Below are positions 44,060 to 52,563 of a stretch of DNA of 64,000 nucleotides, piece after piece. The stretch lies in assembly GCF_018500185.1 (NCBI RefSeq), contig NZ_JAHBGI010000005.1, positions 124,001 through 188,000 of the forward strand. The letters run 5' to 3'. Both the position numbers and the translations under genes were made by a program. Numbering within the stretch: the stretch's first letter is position 1; each line of letters begins with the position of its first letter. Below the pieces are notes generated by a model that saw only the letters and a list, made by a program, of their open reading frames with translations, was not told where the DNA came from and did no database searches. This DNA comes from Litoribacter ruber (lineage in GTDB: Bacteria; Bacteroidota; Bacteroidia; Cytophagales; Cyclobacteriaceae).

Positions 44060-45523
44060 TTAATCTTGGTGTATCTGTTTTAATAAATTTTCCGCGATCT
44101 CCCTATCATCAAATGGGTATTTCACGCCTTTAATCTCCTGATAAGTTTCATGGCCCTTTCCGGCAATGAGAATAATGTCACCTTTTACGGCAAACATGGC
44201 AGCCGTTTTAATGGCCTCTTTTCTATCTTCGATCAACATGGTTTTTTTGAAGTTGATCGGATTGACTCCTTTTTCCATATCACGGATGATGTCCATTGGA
44301 ACCTCATCCCTTGGGTTGTCAGAAGTCAAGATAACTTTATCGCTGAACTGACAGGCTATTTTGGCCATTTCTGGCCTTTTCGCCTTGTCTCTGTTTCCGC
44401 CACAACCCACTACTGTGATTACATTTTCTCCGCCATCTCTTACACCTTGGATGGTCTTCAATACATTTTCCAGCGCATCAGGCGTATGGGCGTAATCCAC
44501 AATTACGGTGATGCCCTTATGGATAAATTGATCGAAACGCCCGGTGGCGCCTCTCACTTTGGAAAGCTGCATCAGCACCTCATCCGTCTCCTCTCCCAGC
44601 AATACCGCTGTACCCAGCACCGCCAGAACATTGTAGGCGTTGAACTCACCAATCATCCTGAGCCATACCTGCTTTCCATCTATATCCAGCTCAAGCCCCT
44701 GAAGCGTGTTGCTCAGGATTTTGGCCTTGAATTCAGCAGGGTATTTCAATGCATAGGAATGCTTTTCTGCTTTTGTATTTTGAAGCATCACCAAACCACG
44801 TTTGTCATCAGCATTGGTCAGCGCAAAAGCGCCTTTTGGCAACTCATCAAAAAGCTGCTTTTTGGCCTTGATATACTCATCAAATGAGCCGTGATAATCC
44901 AAGTGATCATGGGAAATGTTGGTAAACACAGCTCCGGTCAAGTTCAGCCCGGTCATCCTATGCTGCACAATCGCGTGGCTGCTTGCCTCCATGAAGCAAT
45001 GCGTACATCCCTCCTTCACCATTTTGGCCAAAAGCTGATTAATGGCCAGGGCATCCGGAGTGGTATGGGTAGATGGTATTACCTCCTCGTTTATCTTATT
45101 TTCAACTGTTGACAGCAATCCGGTAACATAGCCCAACTCCATGAAAAGCTGGTGTAAAAGGGTCGCTGTGGTGGTTTTTCCATTGGTACCGGTCACAGCT
45201 ACTATCTTCAACTTATCAGATGGACTCTCATAATAGTTGGCAGCCATCACTCCAAGGGCTCTCGCAGAATCTGCCACCTGCACATACGTGATGCCGGCAG
45301 CATGCTCGCTAGGCATTTCTTGGCACACAATGGCTTTTGCCCCTTGATCAATGGCTTTTGCAATGAAGGCATGTCCGTCAACCTGGGTTCCTCTGATGGC
45401 CACAAAAACGCAATCTTGAGAAACCTTGCGGCTGTCAAATACAATTTCGCTAATCTCCACATCCATATCACCTATGGCCGAAGTAAGCGATGCTTTGTAT
45501 AATATGTCCTTAAGTACTTTCAT
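44060..45523 (-). CDS. murE: UDP-MurNAc-tripeptide synthetase
   Basis: 487 residues. Adds the third amino acid of the stem peptide. The [10 protein letters not shown]-loop and YAHTPDALEN are present. The DNPR motif (SDNPRDE, about residue 405) is the sequence associated with meso-diaminopimelate rather than lysine, so the wall is the Gram-negative A1gamma type. One base overlap with ftsI; three bases before mraY. Confidence 0.97.
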   Translation of the reverse strand: MKVLKDILYKASLTSAIGDMDVEISEIVFDSRKVSQDCVFVAIRGTQVDGHAFIAKAIDQGAKAIVCQEMPSEHAAGITYVQVADSARALGVMAANYYESPSDKLKIVAVTGTNGKTTTATLLHQLFMELGYVTGLLSTVENKINEEVIPSTHTTPDALAINQLLAKMVKEGCTHCFMEASSHAIVQHRMTGLNLTGAVFTNISHDHLDYHGSFDEYIKAKKQLFDELPKGAFALTNADDKRGLVMLQNTKAEKHSYALKYPAEFKAKILSNTLQGLELDIDGKQVWLRMIGEFNAYNVLAVLGTAVLLGEETDEVLMQLSKVRGATGRFDQFIHKGITVIVDYAHTPDALENVLKTIQGVRDGGENVITVVGCGGNRDKAKRPEMAKIACQFSDKVILTSDNPRDEVPMDIIRDMEKGVNPINFKKTMLIEDRKEAIKTAAMFAVKGDIILIAGKGHETYQEIKGVKYPFDDREIAENLLKQIHQD

Positions 45524-47625
45524 TAACCCAGTGTCAATTTTATTATTCCATTTGTGGGCACGTTGCCTCCAGCCAAAAGCGACTGGCTTTTTACCCTACC
45601 CTTGCCTGAATATTGAACCCGCAGCCCTTTGTTCTCCAACACATACAGCGCATCTCTCAAAGACATCCCTGTCACGTCCGGCACAATCGGCTCATCTACA
45701 TTATTTGGTGCCCAATAGATCGCTGAATTGGCCACCGAAGATTTCACCCAGCGCTCGCCACCTTCATATTTGTTGGTCAGCCCAAACTTGGAGCAGATCA
45801 TCTGAAGCTCTTCGGCTAGACCAGCCTGTATCATCGGAAACTGGTTTTGGTCTACCTCCACCAGATTTTTGTATTTTTTTGTATTCAAACTCAGGTCTTG
45901 AGCAAATATCTTATCGGCAATATCCTTAAACACAGGTGCAGAAACATCCCCACCATAAGCATTGAAACCTTTAGGGCTATCAATCACCACAATCGCTGAA
46001 TACTTCGGATTGTCAGCAGGAAAATATCCAGCAAAGGATGCATAGTACTTTTGTGTATAGCGCCCGTCAATCAACTTTTGGGCGGTACCCGTTTTTCCAG
46101 CGATTTTGTAATCCGCATTTCGGATATTCTTAGCCGTACCATTTTCTACCACACCCTCCAACAGAGACTGCAATTCCTTGATGGTTTTGTCAGATGCGAT
46201 TTTCTTTCTCATCACTTCTGTCTTGAATTCCTGCTCCACTACATTGGCTCTGGAAATCTGCTGCACGATCATCGGCTTGACCATGCGGCCGTTGTTCGCC
46301 ACCGCATTGTAAAGCATCAGGGTATGCAAAGGAGTAAGCTTCACTTCATACCCGATGGACATCCATGGAAGCGTAGTCCCATACCAGTTTTTGGAACCGG
46401 GCTTTTTGAAATAAGGAACACCTTCACCTTTTAGCTGAAAGTCAATCGGCATGTTGATACCCGCTTTTTCCACATAATCCAAAAACTTTGACGGTGTCAC
46501 GCCAAAGTGCTGTTCTACTAGTCTGGAAATCCCCACATTTGAGGATTTCTCAAATGCCTCTCTGATCGTTATTTCTCCATACCCTCCATGTTTGACATCC
46601 CGCATAGTGCGGTCATAAAACTTGAAGGTTCCGTTTCCGGTCTCCACTTTATCATTCAAATTAATCTTTCCTTCTTCGAGCAAGGCCATAATGGAAAGTA
46701 ATTTAAATGTGGAACCAGGCTCGGTAAGTCCTTGCTCGCCTATGGCGTAATTATATAGCTCACCATAACCGTATCCGTTTTTGTTTTTCTGCAGGTTGGC
46801 AATGGCCTTGATATGGCCTGTAGCCACTTCCATCACAATCACGCTTCCGAATTCAGCATCCTTATTCATCAACTGCTTCAACAAGGCTGACTCAGCCACA
46901 TCCTGAAGATTGACGTCCAAAGTGGTGACGATATCGTATCCGTCCTCAGGCTTGATGTCATTGGCATCGTGCACGGGCTTCCAAGTGCCTCCAGCGATTT
47001 TTTGGAAAAGGGCCTCACCATTTTCTCCGCCAAGCTGTGCATTGAAAGAATATTCGAGTCCTGCCCCGTAGTTGTCTTCATTCAAAAAGCCCACGGTACG
47101 TCCGGCAAGAGCCTTGAAAGGATAGAATCTTTTTTCCACTTTTTCGAAAATGACCCCACCGCCCATTCTTCCATTCCGGAAAATCGGCCATTTCATCATC
47201 GCCTGCATCTCCTGATACCCGATTTGCTTGCGGTTTAGAAGCACATACTTCTTATTATTGGATCTAGCGTCACTGATCAGCCTCTTATAATAGTCTCTGG
47301 ATTTATCATTATAATGCTTGGAAAGCATTATGGATAAGCTGTCGATCCCATTTCTGAACACCTCGTCCTTTGCAATGGAAGGATCGAGCGCCACTCTATA
47401 GAAAGGTAGGCTGGTGGCCAAAAGGCTTCCATCACCGCTGTAGATATTCCCACGCGTAGCTTTTACCGTTCTGTATTGAAGGTTTACTTCATCAGATTTT
47501 TTACGCCATTCTTCACCCTCCACAAACTGAATTTGGGTAATCCTATAAAAGATTACCCCGGCAAAGATCGCCACCACCAGGAAGGCAAATCTTATTCTCA
47601 GCAGTATGGATTTCTTAATATTCAC
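45523..47625 (-). CDS. ftsI: Septal penicillin-binding protein FtsI/PBP3 with PASTA domain
   Basis: 700 residues, GTG start overlapping the ftsL stop (GTGA). One N-terminal membrane helix, a dimerisation domain, then a transpeptidase domain with STFK (active Ser about 303), SSN (about 365) and KTGTAQ (about 508). A PASTA domain (VPDVTGMSLRDALYVLENKG, about 637-700) ends the protein, as usual in Bacteroidota but not in E. coli FtsI. Cross-links septal peptidoglycan with FtsW. Confidence 0.96.
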   Translation of the reverse strand: MNIKKSILLRIRFAFLVVAIFAGVIFYRITQIQFVEGEEWRKKSDEVNLQYRTVKATRGNIYSGDGSLLATSLPFYRVALDPSIAKDEVFRNGIDSLSIMLSKHYNDKSRDYYKRLISDARSNNKKYVLLNRKQIGYQEMQAMMKWPIFRNGRMGGGVIFEKVEKRFYPFKALAGRTVGFLNEDNYGAGLEYSFNAQLGGENGEALFQKIAGGTWKPVHDANDIKPEDGYDIVTTLDVNLQDVAESALLKQLMNKDAEFGSVIVMEVATGHIKAIANLQKNKNGYGYGELYNYAIGEQGLTEPGSTFKLLSIMALLEEGKINLNDKVETGNGTFKFYDRTMRDVKHGGYGEITIREAFEKSSNVGISRLVEQHFGVTPSKFLDYVEKAGINMPIDFQLKGEGVPYFKKPGSKNWYGTTLPWMSIGYEVKLTPLHTLMLYNAVANNGRMVKPMIVQQISRANVVEQEFKTEVMRKKIASDKTIKELQSLLEGVVENGTAKNIRNADYKIAGKTGTAQKLIDGRYTQKYYASFAGYFPADNPKYSAIVVIDSPKGFNAYGGDVSAPVFKDIADKIFAQDLSLNTKKYKNLVEVDQNQFPMIQAGLAEELQMICSKFGLTNKYEGGERWVKSSVANSAIYWAPNNVDEPIVPDVTGMSLRDALYVLENKGLRVQYSGKGRVKSQSLLAGGNVPTNGIIKLTLG

Positions 47626-48008
47626 TTCTTCACTTTTATTTTCATAGGAGGCTCATCTATTTCGTAGACTCCCAGTGCTTGCATTTTCTTGGCTACTTCC
47701 GATTGCTTTGAGCTAAACATATAGTCGGCCTCCAATGTGGTGACATCCGCTCTCAGGTCCTCCACCTCCTGTTGGACCCGATTGATCTCGCGTATGGTGT
47801 TTTCAGCTTTATGGTTGCTCCAGATATAGATCAAGGCCAAAGTGGCCGCATAAAGGAATGGAGGAACCAGCTTTACCGGGATGCCATAACCGATCAACCC
47901 CGTGATGTCAAGCTTCTTTTCGATGAAACTGAACAAGCTGCTGCCACTCGAAATACGTTTGGTAGCTTTGCCTTTTTCCTCTTTTGCCCTAAATGTGTTC
48001 TTAGCCAT
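47622..48008 (-). CDS. ftsL: FtsL-like cell division protein
   Basis: 128 residues. A basic cytoplasmic tail, one membrane helix (LVPPFLYAATLALIYIW) and a short periplasmic coiled coil (ENTIREINRVQQEVEDLRAD). Size, topology and place between rsmH and ftsI define it as FtsL, although the sequence is barely conserved between phyla. Overlaps both neighbours. Confidence 0.88.
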   Translation of the reverse strand: MAKNTFRAKEEKGKATKRISSGSSLFSFIEKKLDITGLIGYGIPVKLVPPFLYAATLALIYIWSNHKAENTIREINRVQQEVEDLRADVTTLEADYMFSSKQSEVAKKMQALGVYEIDEPPMKIKVKK

Positions 48009-48909
48009 TTTTCTTCGCGATTCTCAGTTTGGCACTTCTAGCCCGATTGTTACGCGCTATTTCCTCTTGATCTGCTACTATAGCCTTGCGACTCACCGGT
48101 TCTAGGGGGCGGATCAAGTTTCCATAGAAATCCTTTTCCACCTCTCCATGCATTTTACCTTTATTGATGAAGTTCTTCACCATTCTATCCTCAAGACTGT
48201 GGTAGCTCATCACCACCAGCCTGCCTTCAGGCTTCAACACTTCAACTGCCTGCTCAAGCATATCTTCCAGCGCCCCCATCTCGTCATTCACCTCAATTCT
48301 CAAGGCCTGAAATACCTGTGCAAAATATTTGAACTCCCTGTTTCGTGGGGCAAATTTCTGCAACAGCTGCTTGAATCCCTCTATGGTTTCAAATGTGCGC
48401 TGAGCCCTTTCGGACACCACTGCCTGAGCCAATGTCTTGGCGTTTTTCACCTCTCCATATATCCCGAATATCTTGTGCAATTGGGCCTCATCGTAGGTGT
48501 TCAAAACCGTTGCCGCCGACACTTCGGAAGACTTGTTCATCCTCATATCCAATGTGCCTTCAAACCTGGTGGAAAATCCACGGGTAGGCTCATCGATTTG
48601 ATAAGATGAAATGCCCAAATCGGCCAATATCCCATCAACCTGCTTCACCCCATGTAGTCTTAAATAACGCTTCAAATCGCGGAAATTGGCCGCTACGAAG
48701 GTGAAATCTGGACTATTTGGCACATTCCGCTCAGCATCAGGATCTTGATCAAACCCGTAAAGATGTCCTTTGTCCAAGTGCTTCAATATTTCTTTGGAAT
48801 GCCCTCCACCGCCAAAAGTCAAGTCCACATAAATCCCATTAGGATCGATGGCCAGGCCTTCGATGCATTGCTGCAACATCACGGGAATATGGTACACTTG
48901 CTCACTCAT
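48001..48909 (-). CDS. rsmH: 16S rRNA (cytosine-1402-N4)-methyltransferase
   Basis: 302 residues. Methylates C1402 in the ribosomal P-site. The opening YHIPVMLQQCIEGL, the SAM loop DLTFGGGGHSKEIL, ADLGISSYQID and the ending NNRARSAKLRIA are all characteristic of RsmH (MraW). Overlaps mraZ by four bases and ftsL by eight. Confidence 0.97.
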   Translation of the reverse strand: MSEQVYHIPVMLQQCIEGLAIDPNGIYVDLTFGGGGHSKEILKHLDKGHLYGFDQDPDAERNVPNSPDFTFVAANFRDLKRYLRLHGVKQVDGILADLGISSYQIDEPTRGFSTRFEGTLDMRMNKSSEVSAATVLNTYDEAQLHKIFGIYGEVKNAKTLAQAVVSERAQRTFETIEGFKQLLQKFAPRNREFKYFAQVFQALRIEVNDEMGALEDMLEQAVEVLKPEGRLVVMSYHSLEDRMVKNFINKGKMHGEVEKDFYGNLIRPLEPVSRKAIVADQEEIARNNRARSAKLRIAKKNG

Positions 48910-49355
48910 TGTGATAAATATTTTGCTATCAGTTCTGCCTCTTCTTCTTCAGAAAGACTATTTTGTGACTCTTTGAATCGCTCAGGACTCCACATTTCAA
49001 TATATCTGCCTACTCCTACCAATACCGCTTCGCGATCGATCTCTGCATGAACCAATACGTTTTTCGGCACCAACATTCTTCCGGCACTATCTAGCTCCAC
49101 TTCAGAAACCCTGGCCATCAAGACTCTTCTCAAGGCTTTTGCCTTAGGGTCAAACTCATCAAGGTTGGAGATTTTGGCCCCAATTCTTCTTTGATAATCG
49201 TTCGCTACATGGATTTCGACACAGCCTGATTTGTCCAGATTCAATATCAACTCACCCCCTTGCACCTCTGGCAATGCCGCCTTGAATTTGGCAGGCAAAA
49301 CCAGACGTCCCTTGGCGTCGAGTTTACATTCGAATGTGGATAAAAAATTGGCCAT
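48906..49355 (-). CDS. mraZ: MraZ transcriptional regulator of the dcw cluster
   Basis: 149 residues. Two SpoVT/AbrB-like DNA-binding halves, each with the DxxxR signature: DAKGR (about 12-16) and DSAGR (about 90-94). MraZ forms rings that bind short direct repeats upstream of its own gene and controls the dcw operon. Three AGTGG boxes spaced 10 bases lie 58-82 bases upstream, fitting autoregulation. First gene of the 13-gene dcw transcript. Confidence 0.96.
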   Translation of the reverse strand: MANFLSTFECKLDAKGRLVLPAKFKAALPEVQGGELILNLDKSGCVEIHVANDYQRRIGAKISNLDEFDPKAKALRRVLMARVSEVELDSAGRMLVPKNVLVHAEIDREAVLVGVGRYIEMWSPERFKESQNSLSEEEEAELIAKYLSQ

Positions 49356-49382
49356 TCAGATTTCTAGAGTTTCCTTCAAATA

Positions 49383-49390
49383 CAAAAGTA
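49383..49390 (-). promoter_or_regulatory. -7 box of the mraZ/dcw promoter
   Basis: TACTTTTG on the minus strand matches TAnnTTTG exactly, about 28 bases before the mraZ ATG. The expected -33 place coincides with the first MraZ box and lacks TTTG, which would suit an element dependent on or blocked by MraZ. Confidence 0.5.
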
Positions 49391-49412
49391 ATAAAAGCAT
49401 TTACACATCCCA

Positions 49413-49437
49413 CCACTCTCTCCCACTTTTTACCACT
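49413..49437 (-). promoter_or_regulatory. Putative MraZ operator: three AGTGG direct repeats
   Basis: CCACT on the plus strand at 49413, 49423 and 49433 gives three minus-strand AGTGG(T/G) boxes with exact 10-base period. Known MraZ sites are TGGG-type direct repeats with 5-base spacers upstream of mraZ, the same geometry. Confidence 0.65.
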
Positions 49438-49718
49438 TGTTGATAAAAATATCTAAAAGTTTGAATTATCACAACTTTTCAGCAAATAATTACTAATCTT
49501 ATTTTCTGAAGGTCATGAAGTTAGGAATGGAATCAGGAGCAAAAACACCAGAGAATGGTTAGAATTATAAGGTTAAAAAATTGTATTTTCCACCAAATAA
49601 AAGCCTGAAGGCCATATTTGTGGTTTTTATCAAATAAAGAATGGATGAGAATTTCCCTTAAAAAAATTAATATTTTTTCCAGTGGGGGAGAAAGTGGGAG
49701 AACATCCCAGCTTCGGAC
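49438..49718. other. Intergenic region between the prenyl synthase and mraZ
   Basis: AT-rich, no gene seen. At 49681-49701 the plus strand carries two more AGTGGG boxes 12 bases apart; AAGTGGGAGA there is an inverted copy of 49419-49428 in the operator. No clear terminator for the prenyl synthase was found. Confidence 0.45.
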
Positions 49719-50693
49719 TTATTTTTTCCTTTGAATGGTATACTCGACTAGGGCTTCGAGTGAAGTTTTGTATTCTGATGGAGGGAAAGCCGCAAGAATT
49801 TCCAGGGCCTCTTCATAGTACCGGTTCATCACACTTTCGGCATACTCCAAACCTCCAGAAGCCTTTACAAAGTCAATTACTTTGTTGACAGACTTCTTGT
49901 CCTCGTTTTTATTCCGGATAAGGTAAATGATCTTTTTCTTTTCCATCCAGGAGGCCTTTTCCAAAGCAAAGATCAAAGGCAAGGTCATTTTCTTTTCCTT
50001 GATGTCGATACCCACAGGTTTGCCTACTTCATCTTTTCCATAATCAAAAAGGTCATCCTTGATCTGAAAGGCCATCCCGATTTTTTCCCCAAACAGCCGC
50101 ATCTGCTCGACCTGATCGGCACCCACACCAGCAGTAGAAGCACCCACTGCACAACAAGCGGCAATCAGGCTGGCGGTTTTTTGTTTGATGATGGTATAAT
50201 AAACGTCTTCGGTGATGTCAAGCTTTCTGGCTTTGGCAATCTGCAGCAATTCCCCTTCGCTCATCTCCCTTACCGCGCGGCTCACGATCTGAAGGAGACC
50301 AAAATCACCATTGTCCACACTGAGCAGCAGCCCGCGTGAAAGCAGGTAGTCCCCCACCAGTACGGCAATCTTGTTTTTCCAAAGAGCATTGACGGAAAAA
50401 AAACCTCTCCGGTAATTGGCATCATCCACCACATCATCATGGACGAGGGTCGCGGTGTGGAGAAGCTCGATTAGGGCGGCGCCGCGGTAAGATGATTCGG
50501 TAATCCCACCTGATACTCCGGCAGTTAAAAAAACAAACATGGGCCGCATCTGCTTGCCCTTTCGCTTTACGATATAGCCGGTGATATGATCGAGAAGTTT
50601 CACCTTACTTTTCATAAAGGTTCGAAACTTCTTCTCAAAATCGTCCATTTCCGTGGCGATCGGGGCTTGTATTTGCTTTAAATCCGGCTTCAT
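49719..50693 (-). CDS. Polyprenyl (octaprenyl-type) diphosphate synthase
   Basis: 324 residues from MKPDLKQIQ at 50693, the usual start; nine extra upstream residues are possible. Condenses isopentenyl diphosphate onto allylic primers. GKQMRP binds substrate, and both aspartate-rich motifs are intact: HDDVVDDANYRRG (first) and IKDDLFDYG (second). Trans-long-chain product, probably the menaquinone side chain, is likely; exact chain length cannot be read. Same strand as dcw but 363 bases upstream. Confidence 0.93.
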   Translation of the reverse strand: MKPDLKQIQAPIATEMDDFEKKFRTFMKSKVKLLDHITGYIVKRKGKQMRPMFVFLTAGVSGGITESSYRGAALIELLHTATLVHDDVVDDANYRRGFFSVNALWKNKIAVLVGDYLLSRGLLLSVDNGDFGLLQIVSRAVREMSEGELLQIAKARKLDITEDVYYTIIKQKTASLIAACCAVGASTAGVGADQVEQMRLFGEKIGMAFQIKDDLFDYGKDEVGKPVGIDIKEKKMTLPLIFALEKASWMEKKKIIYLIRNKNEDKKSVNKVIDFVKASGGLEYAESVMNRYYEEALEILAAFPPSEYKTSLEALVEYTIQRKK

Positions 50694-50813
50694 CGATGGT
50701 TTGAAGATGCAATAATACAACCTATTACTTCATTGACAAAATGACCTTCGGTAATATGTTGGCAAAATCATAAACCCAGATACCCGCTGATAGTTTCTTC
50801 AGATTGATCCTCC

Positions 50814-50844
50814 TTAGATAGGAAACTATTTTTCATTATCTTTG
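50814..50844 (+). promoter_or_regulatory. Bacteroidota promoter for the PlsB-like/gpsA pair
   Basis: TTAG (50814-50817), 19-base spacer, TATCTTTG (50837-50844, exact TAnnTTTG). Start near 50851 leaves a short leader before the TTG start codon at 50866. Confidence 0.55.
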
Positions 50845-50865
50845 AATCGTTTAAACTAGAGATCC

Positions 50866-52563
50866 TTGACTGACGATTACATAAAGCATAAGTACGCCCC
50901 AATCCTTCCCCAAAAAGACGAATGGCCCGTCGTGAAGCTCAGCAAACACCGAAAGGAGTTTATCAAAGCTGTGGCGCTGGCGGCCAGAAACCGCATTATC
51001 GCCCTGACTGGCAACAACATGGAGATACTGAGGGAGGAACTGGAAACGACTTTGTATCGGGAAAAGCTCAGGATCAAACAGAACCCCTGGTTGGTAGATC
51101 CGGAGGATGATTATGAGTTTTGGTCAAAGGTGAAATCGGCAATGGTACACCTGACCTCCGAAAGCAATCTTTCTAATAAGGACAAAAAAACAGCTTACCA
51201 CAACATTCTTCATGATATCACCACCCGATATGCTGAGGAAATTGCCAGTAATTTCAAACACAGCCATTACAAAGCGACCAGGCGCTTGGTTACCTATGGT
51301 TTTTCGAGATTGCTCAATGCGGCGAGGGTAAAAGGTTTCAAATCCCTTTTTAGTACCCAATACACCCTTCAGGATAAAATCCAGATCATTGGAGAAACCG
51401 AACAATTAAGGGATCTGGCTTCTAAAGGGACCGTGGTTATGGTGCCCACCCACTTCTCCAATCTGGACAGCATTCTGATCGGATGGACCATCAGCACCTT
51501 GGGGATGCCCCCTTATATATATGGAGCAGGCCTCAACCTGTTCAATATCCAGATATTTAGCTATTTCATGAATGCCTTGGGTGCCTACAAGGTGGATAGA
51601 AGGAAAAAGAACCTTCCCTACATCGAAACGCTCAAAACCTATTCGAGTGAAGCGATACAGTTTGGCTGTCATAGCCTGTTCTTCCCGGGCGGTACACGCT
51701 CTAGGAGTGGGAAAATCGAGTCCAAATTAAAACTTGGCTTACTCAGCACTGCCGTGGAAGCCCAGCGGGCAAATTACCAAAAGGACCTCAATGACATTAG
51801 CGGTAAAATATTTATCGTCCCGGTAACGATCAATTACCATTTTGTACTCGAGGCGCCAAGTTTGATTCAGGAACATCTATCGATTACAGGTCAGGAAAGG
51901 TTCTATCAAGAGACCGATGAATTCTCTGACTCGCTCAAAATAGCCAAATTCTTGGTAAAGTTCTTCACCAAAGGCTCCGACATTTCAGTCTCCATAGGCA
52001 AGGCCATGGATGTTTTGGGCAATTATGTGGACAAGGACGGCAAGAGTCTGGACAGCCACGGTAGAAATATAGACACGCGTGATTACTTTGTTTCAGACGG
52101 AAAAATCTCCATAGACACACAGCGGGAGGACCAATATACAATTAGACTGGGCAACCGGATCGTTGAGGAATTCCACAAAATCAACCGGGTGTTCAGTAGC
52201 CATTTGGTCGCCTTTACCGCATTTCAGATCTTCAAACGCCAAAACAGGAAACTTGACCTGTTCAGTTTGCTTAGGTTGCCGGAAGAGGATTTGGTGATCC
52301 CTTATGCTCAATTCAGAGCAGAATGTGAACGGGTGCTCAACAGAATCAAGGAAATCAGAGCCGCCGGGAAGGTGCATATTGCCCCGCACTTGAAGCAGGA
52401 CCTTGACGGCATCATCGCACATGGATTGAGCAATGTGGGCCTTTACCACTCCAAGCGCCCATTGATCTTGAATGATAATGGCGACATCATCACCGAGGAC
52501 ATGAACCTCCTTTATTTTTATCACAACAGACTTGACGGATATGATCTTGAAAAACTCTTCTAG
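50866..52563 (+). CDS. PlsB-like glycerol-phosphate acyltransferase
   Basis: 565 residues with a TTG start, supported by the promoter just upstream and by the absence of an ATG before residue ~50. The acyltransferase motifs are HFSNLD (H-x4-D, about 196-201) and FFPGGTRSRSGK (about 273-284), with a third INYHFVLEAP-type block. Probably acylates glycerol-3-phosphate or its 1-acyl form in phospholipid synthesis. The 3' end overlaps gpsA, which supplies glycerol-3-phosphate, giving strong contextual support. It is shorter than E. coli PlsB (807). Confidence 0.85.
   Translation: MTDDYIKHKYAPILPQKDEWPVVKLSKHRKEFIKAVALAARNRIIALTGNNMEILREELETTLYREKLRIKQNPWLVDPEDDYEFWSKVKSAMVHLTSESNLSNKDKKTAYHNILHDITTRYAEEIASNFKHSHYKATRRLVTYGFSRLLNAARVKGFKSLFSTQYTLQDKIQIIGETEQLRDLASKGTVVMVPTHFSNLDSILIGWTISTLGMPPYIYGAGLNLFNIQIFSYFMNALGAYKVDRRKKNLPYIETLKTYSSEAIQFGCHSLFFPGGTRSRSGKIESKLKLGLLSTAVEAQRANYQKDLNDISGKIFIVPVTINYHFVLEAPSLIQEHLSITGQERFYQETDEFSDSLKIAKFLVKFFTKGSDISVSIGKAMDVLGNYVDKDGKSLDSHGRNIDTRDYFVSDGKISIDTQREDQYTIRLGNRIVEEFHKINRVFSSHLVAFTAFQIFKRQNRKLDLFSLLRLPEEDLVIPYAQFRAECERVLNRIKEIRAAGKVHIAPHLKQDLDGIIAHGLSNVGLYHSKRPLILNDNGDIITEDMNLLYFYHNRLDGYDLEKLF

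Noticed and set aside
44150-44887. 245-codon open frame antisense to murE
   Set aside because: Overlaps a full conserved gene and shows no recognisable domain.
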